NCBI GenBank assembly: GCA_018650465.1
Contig: JABIFY010000082.1
Coordinates: 1 to 64,000, forward strand
Source: Alphaproteobacteria bacterium
GTDB lineage: Bacteria > Pseudomonadota > Alphaproteobacteria > UBA2966
Length of the DNA: 64,000 bases
Direction: 5' to 3'
Part shown: positions 54,285 through 63,657 of the stretch, piece by piece
How positions within the stretch are numbered: position 1 is the first letter of the stretch
How the letters are laid out: the number at the start of each line of letters is the position of its first letter
Program-made: the position numbers and the translations under genes
The notes under the pieces: generated by a model
Seen by the model: the letters and a program-made list of their open reading frames with translations, nothing else
What the model was told of the DNA's origin: nothing
Database searches by the model: none

Positions 54285-55547
54285 TCAGCGTGTAATCCAG
54301 CCACGGCGGGTTAAAAACCACAGGATCAGCAGCCCTGGTATGGCCCCAATGGCCGTATAGACAAAAAAATCAGTCCAGGCGACGGCTTCAGCGACATAGC
54401 CCGTGCCGGAAGAAATCAGCGTGCGCGGAATGGCAAATAACGAGGACAACAAGGCATATTGGGTGGCTGTGTAGGAGATATTGCAAAGGCTGGAGAGATA
54501 GGCGATGAAAATGGCCGTGCCCATGCCCCCCGCCAGATTCTCAAAGCCAATGGTCAGGGCCAGAAAACTGACATTGTGGCCCACTTCGGCCTGAGCTGCG
54601 AACATCAGATTGGATAAAAGCTGCAAAATTCCACAAATCCAAAGACTTTTGACCATACCACTGGCATTCAGCAGCCAGCCACCAACGGCGAGACCGGCCA
54701 TAGTCGCGGTGAAGCCATAGATTTTTGAGACGTTTGCGATCTCAACCTTGCTGAAACCCAGTTCAACCAGAAAAGGGTTCGTCATGACCCCGGCCATGGA
54801 ATCCCCCAGTTTGTAGAATATGACAAAAGCCAACACCGCAAACGCCATCCCGCCACGCGAGCCGATAAACTGGGTAAAGGGACCGATTACAGCGTCCGTG
54901 AACCAGTTTCCGCCTACCGTGTCCGTATTTTCTTCGAGGACTGGTTCAGGACTTAACAAGGTTGCAACAATGCCAACGCCCATCAAGGCTGCCATGACTG
55001 TATAAGCCATTCCCCAATTTGTTCCACTAGCGATATAAAGTGCACCCGCGCCTGATACCAGCATAGCGATGCGATAGCCCCAGACAAAAATGGCCGCCCC
55101 GGCAGCGAAAGTACGATCGTCCAGTGTTTCCACCCGGTAGGCATCCAGAACAATGTCCTGGCTGGCCGAACAAAACGAGACGATAACAGCCAGCAAGGCC
55201 ATGCGACCGGCGTCAAGGCCAGGGTCGGCCTGACCCAGGGCGAATATGGCCAGGACGAGGGCTGCCTGAGAAAACAGCATCCAGGCTCGTCTTCTGCCAA
55301 ACAGGGTGGTGAGCCAGGGTATTCGGGCCCGGTCTATTAACGGCGCCCAGACAAATTTCAGGGTGTAGGGCACGCCAAGGGCAGCAAACAGACCAATAGT
55401 TGATTTGTCGACACCATTTTCTGCCAGCCAGACGCTAAGGGTACTGAAAGTCAAAGCCAGCGGCAGACCGCTGGAGAAACCCAAAAAGACCAGGCGTATT
55501 ATTTTTGGCTGGAAGTATAATTTACTGGCGTTGATCCAGAGATTCAT
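54285..55547 (-). CDS. ampG: AmpG-like MFS permease
   Basis: 420 aa, about 12 membrane segments. AmpG imports anhydromuropeptides from the periplasm for cell-wall recycling and is coupled to AmpC induction. The N-terminus MNLWINASKLYFQPKIIRLVFLGFSSGLPLALTFSTLSVWLAENGVDKSTIGLFAALGVPYTLKFVWAPLIDR is highly characteristic, as is AVIVSFCSASQDIVLDAYRVE (about residues 130-150). The ATG at 55547 is preceded by GGTGAG; a GTG four codons earlier (55559) is an alternative. Stands after the dehydrogenase gene on the same strand with a 19-base gap. Confidence 0.88.
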   Translation of the reverse strand: MNLWINASKLYFQPKIIRLVFLGFSSGLPLALTFSTLSVWLAENGVDKSTIGLFAALGVPYTLKFVWAPLIDRARIPWLTTLFGRRRAWMLFSQAALVLAIFALGQADPGLDAGRMALLAVIVSFCSASQDIVLDAYRVETLDDRTFAAGAAIFVWGYRIAMLVSGAGALYIASGTNWGMAYTVMAALMGVGIVATLLSPEPVLEENTDTVGGNWFTDAVIGPFTQFIGSRGGMAFAVLAFVIFYKLGDSMAGVMTNPFLVELGFSKVEIANVSKIYGFTATMAGLAVGGWLLNASGMVKSLWICGILQLLSNLMFAAQAEVGHNVSFLALTIGFENLAGGMGTAIFIAYLSSLCNISYTATQYALLSSLFAIPRTLISSGTGYVAEAVAWTDFFVYTAIGAIPGLLILWFLTRRGWITR

Positions 55548-55566
55548 GGATACACTCACCCGTTAA

Positions 55567-56673
55567 TCAAGCTGACGCGCGCTTCAAGAATTCTTCAACC
55601 GGCGTATAGGGGCGATTCTGGAACCGGCCTGCTTCAGCCAATATCAATTCGCCTGCGCAACAAGTTAATCCCTTCGCGAGATAATCGTTTTGTCGGCAGG
55701 CATCCAGAGCACCTAGTTCAGCGATCAATTTAATGTTATCGAACAAGTCTCTGGCATAGCCAGCTGAGGCCGTAACGGGCACGGCACCGGGAATATTGTC
55801 GACACAAAAGTGGCGAATGCCTTCTTCCACATAAACCGGCTCATCCCAGGTTGTGGCGCGGCTGGTTTCAATGGCGCCCGCCGGGTCACATGAAATATCA
55901 ACCAGAACTGAAGTCCGGGACAGTTTTGCCAGGTCCTTGCGGAAGATCAAATGATCATCACGGTCCTTGGGCCACAAAACACAATTGTAGATGACATCTG
56001 CGGATGCCAGGTGATCGCCCAGCTCACTGATATCAAACACCTGCAACGGACTGTCTTCCCATTGCATCAGGGTGCGTCGACGGGCGCCGACGTCTATATC
56101 AAATGCCTTGACCGAAACACCCAGTTTCAAAAGGGTTCGCAAGGCCCCCTGACCGACGCCGCCCAGGCCAATGACCAGTGCCTCGGCCGCAGGCGCGCCA
56201 TAATGGTTCAGGAAGTGCCGGCCCGATCCGCCATGGGGGGCGAACACCAGACGCAACCCCTCAAAGGCACCGACCTCCCCGGCCAGGGCGCTATTGGGTG
56301 ATCCGTATTGGTGAGTTTCCTCCGCTGCAATCGCCGTCAGGCCAACCTCCAGCATTTTATCGATCTGTTCGCGGTTGGCCGCGCCATGCACATTGGTAAA
56401 GATGACATGTTCAGGCCGAAGGAAATCATATTCCGTCGGCATGATTTCCTTGACCTTAATGATCAGGTCAGCAGCGGCATAAATCTCCTGACCGCTAGCC
56501 ATCATCTGTGCTCCGGCGTTTGCGTAGTCCTGATCGGAAACACTGGATGCGCTGCCCGCGGTCGATTGAACAAGAACTTCATGTCTGGCTTCGACCAGAT
56601 CTGCTGCCTGGACCGGCAACATGGCCACCCGGCCTTCACCTGGCTTGACTTCTTTTGGCACGCCGATTTTCAT
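55567..56673 (-). CDS. Alanine dehydrogenase/PNT-family enzyme, opine-synthase-like
   Basis: 368 aa. It starts MKIGVPKEVKPGEGRVAMLP, like alanine dehydrogenase and transhydrogenase. The NAD-binding motif is VIGLGGVGQGALRTLLKLG (about residues 166-184). Yet the section YNCVLWPKDRDDHLIFRKDL...VLVDISCDPAGAIETSRATTWDEPVYVEEGIRHFCVDNIPGAVP looks nearer to N5-(carboxyethyl)ornithine synthase (VLW, DISCD..G.IETS.PTT) than to classical Ald. Thus its substrate could be alanine or an amino acid plus pyruvate. The second ATG (56673) has a CAGGGA ribosome-binding site at good distance; the ATG at 56682 is too close. Family placement is sure, substrate is not. Confidence 0.75.
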   Translation of the reverse strand: MKIGVPKEVKPGEGRVAMLPVQAADLVEARHEVLVQSTAGSASSVSDQDYANAGAQMMASGQEIYAAADLIIKVKEIMPTEYDFLRPEHVIFTNVHGAANREQIDKMLEVGLTAIAAEETHQYGSPNSALAGEVGAFEGLRLVFAPHGGSGRHFLNHYGAPAAEALVIGLGGVGQGALRTLLKLGVSVKAFDIDVGARRRTLMQWEDSPLQVFDISELGDHLASADVIYNCVLWPKDRDDHLIFRKDLAKLSRTSVLVDISCDPAGAIETSRATTWDEPVYVEEGIRHFCVDNIPGAVPVTASAGYARDLFDNIKLIAELGALDACRQNDYLAKGLTCCAGELILAEAGRFQNRPYTPVEEFLKRASA

Positions 56674-56902
56674 GTTTTTCATTCCCTGGAATCTGCTTGG
56701 TAACTGCCTGGTAATTGTCGGGAAATATTAACCGAACTGCCCCGCATGGTCCCATAGTGAATGCCAAATTTTTGCTATTATCGGCAAAATCATGGCAGTG
56801 AAAATTTTCCTGGTTTGCGACAAATTGATATAACTCTGACAAACTTCCATGACAAATTTGTGTAATAACAGGGTCAGTCAAAATAATCGGGTGGAGTTGT
56901 AA

Positions 56903-58420
56903 ATGAAGCGGCTGTTTTATGGCGGCGTGTTTCTGGTGCTGGTTGTGGCCCTGATCGCTTGGCGGCAGGGGCACTTTGGTTCCGGAGAGCGTCGGGATGG
57001 TGCGTCTTACCGGCTGGCCAAAGTCACAACCGGTAATATCATGATGGCCGTCTCGACCACAGGTAAAGTAACGCCGGTGACAACTGTTGAAGTCGGCTCG
57101 CAGATTTCCGGCCAGATTTCAGAAATGTTGGCGGATTTCAATTCTAATGTCCTTGCAGGCCAGATCATTGCCCGGCTTGACCCGGCTTCGTTTGCCACCC
57201 GTGTCCAGGCTGCTGACGCTGAACTGGCTGTTGCCCGGGCAAATGTAGCTGTCCAGATGGCAGCGCTGGAAGAACTGAAAGCCGACGCTGAAGGGGCGGT
57301 TGCCGCCCTGCGTGATGCGGACCAGGAACTTCAGCGCGTCATGTCGCTCTACGACAAAAAAGTTGTGGCCCAGAGCAATGTTGATCGGGTCTTGTCCAAT
57401 CGCGACCAGGCGCGGGCCCGCTATAATGCCGTGTTGGCCCGGGAAAAAAAGCAGCAGGCGCAATTACAAAACACCCAGGCCGTGGTGCTGGTCAGACAGG
57501 CCACGCTAAAGGATCGACAGCTTGACCTGGATCGCACGAATATTCGCTCACCCATTGATGGCGTCGTGACAGGACGGAATGTTGATCAGGGTCAAACAGT
57601 CGCCGCCAGTTTGCAAGCACCCGTGCTGTTTTCCATTGCCGGTGATCTCAGTCAGATGCAGGTTGAGGTCTCTGTGGATGAAGCTGATATCGGCCGCGTG
57701 CTGGACGGCCAGAAGGTCGTATTTACGGTTGATGCGTTTTCGCAACGCAAGTTCAGTGGCGCAGTTCAGCAGGTTAGAAAATCACCTACCGAAGTTGCCA
57801 ATGTTGTAACCTACACTGTGATTGTCGGGGCAGCCAATCCTGACCAGGCCCTGTTACCTGGCATGACGGCGAATGTTGAAATTATCGTTGGTGAAAAGAA
57901 ACAGGTGCTCAGGGTGCCGGAAGCGGCCCTGCGATTTCGCCCACCCGGAGAAAAGGCGAGGTCATCCGGTGGTGGGCCGTCTGGCGGTCCTGAAGCTGTC
58001 CGTGCCCGTGCGATCGCCCTGATCAAACATCTCAGCAAACAACTGGCCCTGACAGCTGAGCAGCGTTCAGCAGTTGGTGGTGTTTTCCGGGAAACAGGTC
58101 TGTCGATCCGGGGTTTGCGGCAAGGCGGCATGTCGCCGGATGAAATACCGGAGGCCATCAGGAATTTACGCAGCCAGTCGCGCCGCCGGATTGCTGCCTT
58201 GTTAAACGAAGACCAAGCTGCAAAATACAGGTTGATTCTGGCCGAGGCAGCGGCCAGCAACCGCCGCAAAGCAACGGTTTGGTTGTCCGGCGAGAACGGT
58301 GATCCGCAAGCCATAAATATTGTCGCCGGATTGTCCGATGGCAGTCATGCTGAAGTCATCCGTGGCGACCTGACTGAAGGTGCAGAAGTTATCGTTGGCA
58401 TCGCGGTTCGCAAGAAATAG
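56903..58420 (+). CDS. macA: MacA-like periplasmic adaptor subunit with helical insert
   Basis: 505 aa, well above the usual 370-400. MacA joins the MacB ABC transporter to an outer-membrane channel. An N-terminal membrane anchor (residues 5-21) is followed by barrel-sandwich strands and a long alpha-hairpin (about 90-210), then SPIDGVVTGRNVDQGQTVAASLQAPVLFSIAGDLSQMQVEVSVDEADIG, the adaptor signature. After the beta-barrel domain (to about 345) an extra section of about 105 residues appears: GGGPSGG linker, then charged helices with LALTAEQRSAV and LLNEDQAAKYRLIL. The membrane-proximal strands resume at about 455. Upstream lies a 220-base gap with three GACAAA copies. Confidence 0.88.
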   Translation: MKRLFYGGVFLVLVVALIAWRQGHFGSGERRDGASYRLAKVTTGNIMMAVSTTGKVTPVTTVEVGSQISGQISEMLADFNSNVLAGQIIARLDPASFATRVQAADAELAVARANVAVQMAALEELKADAEGAVAALRDADQELQRVMSLYDKKVVAQSNVDRVLSNRDQARARYNAVLAREKKQQAQLQNTQAVVLVRQATLKDRQLDLDRTNIRSPIDGVVTGRNVDQGQTVAASLQAPVLFSIAGDLSQMQVEVSVDEADIGRVLDGQKVVFTVDAFSQRKFSGAVQQVRKSPTEVANVVTYTVIVGAANPDQALLPGMTANVEIIVGEKKQVLRVPEAALRFRPPGEKARSSGGGPSGGPEAVRARAIALIKHLSKQLALTAEQRSAVGGVFRETGLSIRGLRQGGMSPDEIPEAIRNLRSQSRRRIAALLNEDQAAKYRLILAEAAASNRRKATVWLSGENGDPQAINIVAGLSDGSHAEVIRGDLTEGAEVIVGIAVRKK

Positions 58421-58441
58421 CCCTGACATGATAAAACTGGC

Positions 58442-59182
58442 ATGACGGATTCGATTATACAGGTGACGGGCCTTGGGCGAAACTATCCCATGGGCGAACA
58501 TACAGTGCGGGCGTTGCGCGGTGTGGATTTCAATCTTGATCGCGGTGAATTTGTTGCCATCATGGGACCGTCTGGTTCCGGCAAATCTACCTGTATGCAT
58601 TTGCTGGGTTGCCTGGATACACCGACAAGCGGGACCTATGTGCTGGACGGAGTCAATGTCTCGGAGCTTGCGCGGGATGCCCTGGCGGAAATCCGCAATC
58701 GAAAAATCGGATTTGTATTCCAGTCTTTCAATTTGCTGTCCCGCGCCAGCGCCTGCAAGAATGTTGAACTGCCGTTGATGTATGGCGGAACGGCGGGAGC
58801 CGACCGCGTTATCCGGGCTGAAAAAGCACTGGCTGATGTCGGTCTGGCCGACAGGGCTGGTCACCTGCCGACACAGCTTTCCGGTGGCCAGATGCAGCGT
58901 GTCGCCATTGCCCGTGCCATGGTCAATGACCCTGTTTTGTTGCTGGCGGATGAACCAACAGGTGCGCTGGACAGTCAGACCAGCATCGAAATCATGGCCT
59001 TGTTTCAGGCCTTGAATGATAGCGGTATCACAGTTGTTGTTGTCACCCATGAACAAGAAGTTGCCCGTTTCGCCAAACGTATTCTTAACTTCCGCGACGG
59101 CCTTCTGCTGGAGGACAGGTTCCTGACCGACCGGGCAGACGCCAAAGCCATGCTTGCTGAATACCGGGTGGACTCGCCATGA
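58442..59182 (+). CDS. macB: MacB-type ABC transporter, ATP-binding subunit
   Basis: 246 aa. Walker [16 protein letters not shown] (about residues 41-55), Q-loop [12 protein letters not shown] signature [19 protein letters not shown] and Walker [13 protein letters not shown] are all intact. Closest type is the LolD/MacB/FtsE family. In E. coli MacB the ATPase and permease are fused; here they are separate genes, with the permease overlapping by four bases. It starts 21 bases after macA. The exported substrate (macrolide, peptide, lipid or other) is unknown. Confidence 0.92.
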   Translation: MTDSIIQVTGLGRNYPMGEHTVRALRGVDFNLDRGEFVAIMGPSGSGKSTCMHLLGCLDTPTSGTYVLDGVNVSELARDALAEIRNRKIGFVFQSFNLLSRASACKNVELPLMYGGTAGADRVIRAEKALADVGLADRAGHLPTQLSGGQMQRVAIARAMVNDPVLLLADEPTGALDSQTSIEIMALFQALNDSGITVVVVTHEQEVARFAKRILNFRDGLLLEDRFLTDRADAKAMLAEYRVDSP

Positions 59183-60411
59183 GGCCGCTGGATTGGGTGC
59201 TGGCCGCTTTCGACAGTTTGCGCGCCAATATTTTGCGTACAGCCCTCACCACGCTGGGAATCGTCATCGGCGTCGCTTCGGTGATCGCTATGGTTTCTGT
59301 CGGGGCCGGGGCCGAACAACGCGTGCAGTCTGTGATCCAGAGTCTGGGGGCCAATATCCTGATTGTGTTGAACGGATCAAGCACGGCTGGCGGCGTCCGT
59401 GGAGGGGCTGGTTCCCGCTTTTCACTGACAGAAGATGATGCAAGGGCGCTGCAACAGGAACTGCCAGCCATCGCCATTGCCGCCGCCAATGTCAGGGGTA
59501 CGGGTCAGGTGATTTTTGGCAATACGAACTGGTTCACCACGATCTATGGTGCCAACACAGGATATCTTGAGGCCCGGGAATGGGTTGTCGCATCGGGCCG
59601 TAACTTCAGCCCGGCAGATGAAAGATCAGCGGCCAAGGTCGCAATCGTTGGCCAGTCCATTGTCGATAATGTTTTTGCCGGGAACTCTCCTCTTGGCCAG
59701 ACGATCCGCATCAAGCGAGTGCCGTTTACGGTGATCGGCTTAATGGCAGAAAAGGGCCAAACCCCCATGGGATCTGATCAGGATGATGTTGTGTTTGTGC
59801 CGCTGTCGACCGCGAAAAAAAGGATATTGGGTGGCGCCCGCCTGCGGGGCAAGTTTGTTGGCGCCATTACCCTGAAGGCTGCCCGTGGAGATTTGATCCG
59901 GGAGGCAGAGCGTCAAGCAAAGGAATTGTTGCGCGTCCGCCACCGAATTCAGCCCGGACAACGCGACGACTTTACGGTCCGCAATATCGCCTCAATTCTG
60001 GAGGCCAGGGCAAGCTCCCAGCGCACCATGGCTTATCTGTTGGCGGCTGTGGCCGGTGTATCGCTGATTGTCGGCGGTATTGGTATCATGAACATCATGC
60101 TGGTTTCGGTAACAGAGCGAACCCGTGAAATTGGCCTGCGCATGGCTGTGGGTGCAAGAGGCCGGGACATCATGATCCAGTTTGTGATTGAAGCCGTTGC
60201 CCTGTCCCTGATCGGCGGCATAATCGGTATCGCTTTGGGTGCTGGTGGTTCCGTGCTGGCAGCGAAAGTAGCAGGTTGGCCGCTGATCTTTTCGCTCTGG
60301 TCAGTGGTTCTTGCGATTGTTTTTTCAGCTGCCGTAGGTGTGTTTTTCGGCTATTACCCGGCCCTGAAGGCTTCCCGCCTCGACCCTATCGAAGCCCTGC
60401 GTCACGATTAA
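59179..60411 (+). CDS. MacB-type ABC transporter, permease subunit
   Basis: 410 aa. Four membrane segments with a large periplasmic domain: one near the N-terminus ([34 protein letters not shown], about 15-48) and three near the C-terminus ([70 protein letters not shown]). The central MacB periplasmic domain (about 50-270) has the MacB_PCD pattern. The ending [18 protein letters not shown] is the FtsX-like hallmark. Overlaps the ATPase gene by four bases. Confidence 0.92.
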   Translation: MRPLDWVLAAFDSLRANILRTALTTLGIVIGVASVIAMVSVGAGAEQRVQSVIQSLGANILIVLNGSSTAGGVRGGAGSRFSLTEDDARALQQELPAIAIAAANVRGTGQVIFGNTNWFTTIYGANTGYLEAREWVVASGRNFSPADERSAAKVAIVGQSIVDNVFAGNSPLGQTIRIKRVPFTVIGLMAEKGQTPMGSDQDDVVFVPLSTAKKRILGGARLRGKFVGAITLKAARGDLIREAERQAKELLRVRHRIQPGQRDDFTVRNIASILEARASSQRTMAYLLAAVAGVSLIVGGIGIMNIMLVSVTERTREIGLRMAVGARGRDIMIQFVIEAVALSLIGGIIGIALGAGGSVLAAKVAGWPLIFSLWSVVLAIVFSAAVGVFFGYYPALKASRLDPIEALRHD

Positions 60412-60416
60412 GCCTT

Positions 60417-61940
60417 TTACCTTTGCTGCAAGCCCAACCGGCGATATGACAAGGCCTCGGCAATGTGCAGGCGACTGATTTTGCTGCCACCTTCCAGGTC
60501 TGCCAGTGTGCGGGCCACCCGCAGGACACGGTTGTGGCCCCGCGCTGACAGGCGCATGGCCTCGGCAGCGCTGGTCAGCAAATCGCGTCCGGCTTCATCG
60601 GGAGAAGCGACTTCTGCAAGCAAGGCACCATCCACATCTGAATTGCTTCTGACTGCGTCCGCGACACCAAAGTCAGCATATCTTTTATTCTGTATGTTTC
60701 GGGCATTGGCAACCCGAAGGGCAACTTCCGCCGTGCCTTCGGCAGCTGGTGGCAAGGTCAAGTCGGCGATCTCCACGGCCGGCACGTCAATATGAATATC
60801 GATGCGATCCAGTAGGGGCCCTGATATTTTTGCCTGATAGTCGGTGGCACATTTTGGCGCCCGGCTGCAGGCAAGCCCTGGGTCCGATAGGTGACCACAG
60901 CGACAGGGGTTCATGGCGGCAATCAACTGGAAGCGGGCCGGATAGGTGACATGATTGTTGACGCGGGCAACACTGACACGGCCTGTTTCCAGGGGCTGGC
61001 GTAAACTTTCAAGTACCGGTCTGGGAAACTCCGGCAGCTCGTCCAGAAACAAAACGCCATTATGGGCCAGGGAAATCTCGCCTGGCTTGGCCCGTGTGCC
61101 ACCGCCGACCATGGCCGGTGTCGAAGCCGTCTGGTGGGGATCGCGAAAGGGCCGGACGCGCGTCAGGCCGGTTTCCGTCAGCAATCCCGCAACGCTCTGG
61201 ATCATGCTGACTTCCAACATTTCTGTCGGGGTCATTTCTGGCAGAATGCCCGGCAGTCGTGCCGCCAGCATGGATTTTCCGGCACCGGGTGGTCCGGTCA
61301 TGCGCATGTTATGGCCACCCGCGGCGGCTACTTCCAGGGCTCGTTTGGCTGTTTCCTGACCACGAATATCTTTTAGATCCAGAAAATTTCTTTGTTCTTC
61401 TGCCATCATTGGTTCTGGTGGTGACAGAACCTGCGTGCCTTTGAAGTGGTTGACCAGGGCCAACAGGGAACCGGCGGCCAGAACTTCCAGATCCCCGGCC
61501 CAGGCCGCTTCACCACCACTGGCGGCGGGGCAGATCAGACCACGTCCAGCTGCCGTTGCAGCAACAGCAGCAGGTAGTACGCCGGCTACCGGGGCAACCG
61601 CACCATCCAGCGCCAGCTCCCCCAGGACCGAATACCCGGCGACTTCATCGGCGGGCAAAACATCCATTGCGGCCAACAGGCCAAGGGCAATGGGCAGATC
61701 AAAGTGACTGCCTTCTTTCAGAACGTCCGCCGGGGCCAGGTTAACGGTAATTCTTTTGGGTGGCAGGGCGAGACCGATGGCCGTCAAAGCGCTGCGTACC
61801 CGTTCGCGGCTTTCCGCGACCGCCTTGTCCGGTAATCCGACAATCGTGAAGGCCGGAAGCCCTGGCCCGAGATGTACCTGAACATCCACATCAATGACCT
61901 CGACGCCCTGAAAGGCGACCGTATTGATCCGTGCAACCAT
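60417..61940 (-). CDS. YifB-family Mg-chelatase-like AAA ATPase (ComM-like)
   Basis: 507 aa. The N-terminal Lon-protease-like ChlI domain (LPAFTIVGLPDKAVAESRERVRSALTAIGLALPPKRITVNLAPADVLKEGSHFDLPIALGLLAA) is followed by an AAA domain with Walker A GPPGAGKSMLAARLPGILP (about residues 219-237), Walker B VLFLDELPEFPRPVLESLRQPLE and a C-terminal Mg-chelatase part. ComM, a close relative, is a branch-migration helicase in natural transformation. No competence genes are nearby. Start at the ATG at 61940 (a TTG at 61949 is unneeded). Convergent with the MacB permease gene, five bases apart. Confidence 0.93.
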   Translation of the reverse strand: MVARINTVAFQGVEVIDVDVQVHLGPGLPAFTIVGLPDKAVAESRERVRSALTAIGLALPPKRITVNLAPADVLKEGSHFDLPIALGLLAAMDVLPADEVAGYSVLGELALDGAVAPVAGVLPAAVAATAAGRGLICPAASGGEAAWAGDLEVLAAGSLLALVNHFKGTQVLSPPEPMMAEEQRNFLDLKDIRGQETAKRALEVAAAGGHNMRMTGPPGAGKSMLAARLPGILPEMTPTEMLEVSMIQSVAGLLTETGLTRVRPFRDPHQTASTPAMVGGGTRAKPGEISLAHNGVLFLDELPEFPRPVLESLRQPLETGRVSVARVNNHVTYPARFQLIAAMNPCRCGHLSDPGLACSRAPKCATDYQAKISGPLLDRIDIHIDVPAVEIADLTLPPAAEGTAEVALRVANARNIQNKRYADFGVADAVRSNSDVDGALLAEVASPDEAGRDLLTSAAEAMRLSARGHNRVLRVARTLADLEGGSKISRLHIAEALSYRRLGLQQR

Positions 61941-62017
61941 GTTAACCAACCCTGTTTCAAACTTCGGGCCAGTTGATCCAGCCCTTCATTCTTGTGTATG
62001 CAGGGACCAGAGCTGTT

Positions 62018-62929
62018 TTATCGCAGCGGCGTCGCCAGTTCGTCCCTCAAATGCTCGCCCAGCAGACGAAACTCTTTGGCGCGCCTGGAAGATTTACGCC
62101 AGGCAAGGGCTATGTGACGTGACGCATGGGGGCTGGAAAAAGGTCGAAAATCGAGTTTCAGGCCGCGCAGGATACCTGTATCAACCGCCATCTTTGGCAG
62201 TACTGTCAGCCCCAATCCATTGTCGACCATCTGTACCAGGGTATGAAGGCTGGTCGCCTGGAACCTGTTTGCTGCCCCTTCGGTTCCGGGTCTTCGCATG
62301 GCCAGGGTTTGGTCAGTTAGACAGTTCCCACTTTCCAGAGTCAGGAGATCAAACTTTTTCAGGCGTGCTGGTGTCATGGTTTCGAAGTCCGAAAGATCAT
62401 GGCCACGCGGGAAGACCGCGAGGAATGGGTCATCCGCGACAGCGAGGGTTTCAAAGCCATCTGTATTGTAGGGCAGGGCGATCAAGGCCAGATCGAGTGC
62501 TCCTTCCGACAATAGCTGCAGCAAAGAAGCAGACTTTTCCTCTCGCAGAAAAAGCTTTAGATCGGGATAGTCTTTCCTCAACCCAGGCAGCACGCGGGGC
62601 AGCAAAAAGGGTCCGATGGTCGGGATGACACCCATGGTCAATTCACCCGTCAGAGGCAGCCCTCCCCCCCTGGCATGTTCCGTCAGGTCATCCAGGTCCG
62701 CCACAATACCCTTCGCCATTCCGACCAGATCGCGGCCCATAGGCGTCAACAAGACCGTTCGTTTGGTGCGTTCAAACAACTGGCAGTCCAGCACTGATTC
62801 CAGTTCCCTGATACTGGCGCTGAGGGAAGATTGTGTAATCAGGCAGACTTCGGCGGCTCGACTGAAATGACAATGTTGTGCCAGGCTGAGGAAATGACGC
62901 AGTTGTCGAATAGTTGGTTCAGGCTTCAT
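62018..62929 (-). CDS. LysR-type regulator, OxyR-like
   Basis: 303 aa. The N-terminal winged helix-turn-helix (TIRQLRHFLSLAQHCHFSRAAEVCLITQSSLSASIRELESVLDCQLFERTKR) is typical of LysR regulators, and the ligand-binding domain has the OxyR feature LESGNCLTDQTLAMRR (Cys203), matching the peroxidatic cysteine of OxyR (LEDGHCLRDQ). The resolving cysteine nine residues on is arginine (Arg212). It is divergent from a peroxiredoxin gene with a palindrome between them, so it probably controls it in response to peroxide. It could instead be a cysteine-sensing LysR regulator with a different signal. Confidence 0.83.
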   Translation of the reverse strand: MKPEPTIRQLRHFLSLAQHCHFSRAAEVCLITQSSLSASIRELESVLDCQLFERTKRTVLLTPMGRDLVGMAKGIVADLDDLTEHARGGGLPLTGELTMGVIPTIGPFLLPRVLPGLRKDYPDLKLFLREEKSASLLQLLSEGALDLALIALPYNTDGFETLAVADDPFLAVFPRGHDLSDFETMTPARLKKFDLLTLESGNCLTDQTLAMRRPGTEGAANRFQATSLHTLVQMVDNGLGLTVLPKMAVDTGILRGLKLDFRPFSSPHASRHIALAWRKSSRRAKEFRLLGEHLRDELATPLR

Positions 62930-62941
62930 CGGATAAATCTT

Positions 62942-62962
62942 TTAAGTGATTTTATCACTTAA
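62942..62962. promoter_or_regulatory. Candidate operator between OxyR-like regulator and peroxiredoxin
   Basis: A palindrome with 9-base arms, TTAAGTGAT-TTT-ATCACTTAA, in the 121-base gap. It lies close to the regulator start (13 bases) and about 90 bases before the peroxiredoxin start. It fits the place and symmetry of a LysR-type binding site. The actual target is inferred. Confidence 0.6.
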
Positions 62963-63050
62963 TATAGCAAGTATTACTCATTTTACAAATTAAGATGAGA
63001 AACATATCTTCTGTTTCAGGCACACACATCCATCCCAACAGGAGAAGACA

Positions 63051-63584
63051 ATGCAATCTGTCCCCGAAGTCACTTTCAAAACCCGTGTTCGCAACGACGC
63101 CCTCGAAGGCCCAAACCCTTTTGAATGGAAAGACCTGACCAGCGCAGAAATATTCAAGGGCAAGCGCGTTGTTGTATTTTCCCTGCCGGGTGCGTTTACG
63201 CCAACTTGTTCGACAAGCCATCTGCCACGTTTTGAAGAGCTGTATGAAGATTTTCGGGCGCAAGGCATTGATCAGATCGTGTGCTTGTCAGTCAATGATG
63301 CCTTCGTCATGCACCAGTGGGGTCTTTCGCAAAAGGCTGAAAATGTATTCTTGTTGCCGGACGGCACAGGTGAGTTCAGCCGCAAAATGGGCATGCTGGT
63401 TGATAAATCCAATCTTGGGTTTGGCATGCGCAGCTGGCGTTATTCCATGCTTGTGGAAGATGGCCAGATCAGCAAAATGTTTGTCGAAGACGGGTTTGCT
63501 GACAATTGTCCAACCGACCCGTTTGAAGTGTCCGATGCCGACACAATGCTTGGCTATCTGAAGGAAGTCCGCCAGGCAGCGTGA
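63051..63584 (+). CDS. Peroxiredoxin, Prx5/AhpC-TSA type
   Basis: 177 aa. The peroxidatic cysteine Cys53 lies in LPGAFTPTCSTSHLPRFEELY, the Prx5-subfamily signature. The full protein spans one thioredoxin fold: VVVFSLPGAF, IVCLSVNDAFVMHQWG, LLPDGTGEFSRKMGML, FGMRSWRYSMLVEDGQISKMFVEDGF. A second cysteine (DNCPTDPFEVSDADTML, about residue 151) may serve as resolving cysteine, as in atypical 2-Cys Prx5. It reduces hydrogen peroxide and organic peroxides using thiols. It is divergent from the OxyR-like regulator. Confidence 0.93.
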   Translation: MQSVPEVTFKTRVRNDALEGPNPFEWKDLTSAEIFKGKRVVVFSLPGAFTPTCSTSHLPRFEELYEDFRAQGIDQIVCLSVNDAFVMHQWGLSQKAENVFLLPDGTGEFSRKMGMLVDKSNLGFGMRSWRYSMLVEDGQISKMFVEDGFADNCPTDPFEVSDADTMLGYLKEVRQAA

Positions 63585-63657
63585 ACCAAGCAGCGTGAAG
63601 AAGTGTCAAAATGCTATGTTGTGGTGAAGTCAATCGTTCTGCCAGGGCGAATCCGGT

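Noticed and set aside
56803-56866. Three GACAAA copies upstream of macA as operator array
   Set aside because: Spacing is irregular (19 and 13 bases) and no known regulator motif is matched.
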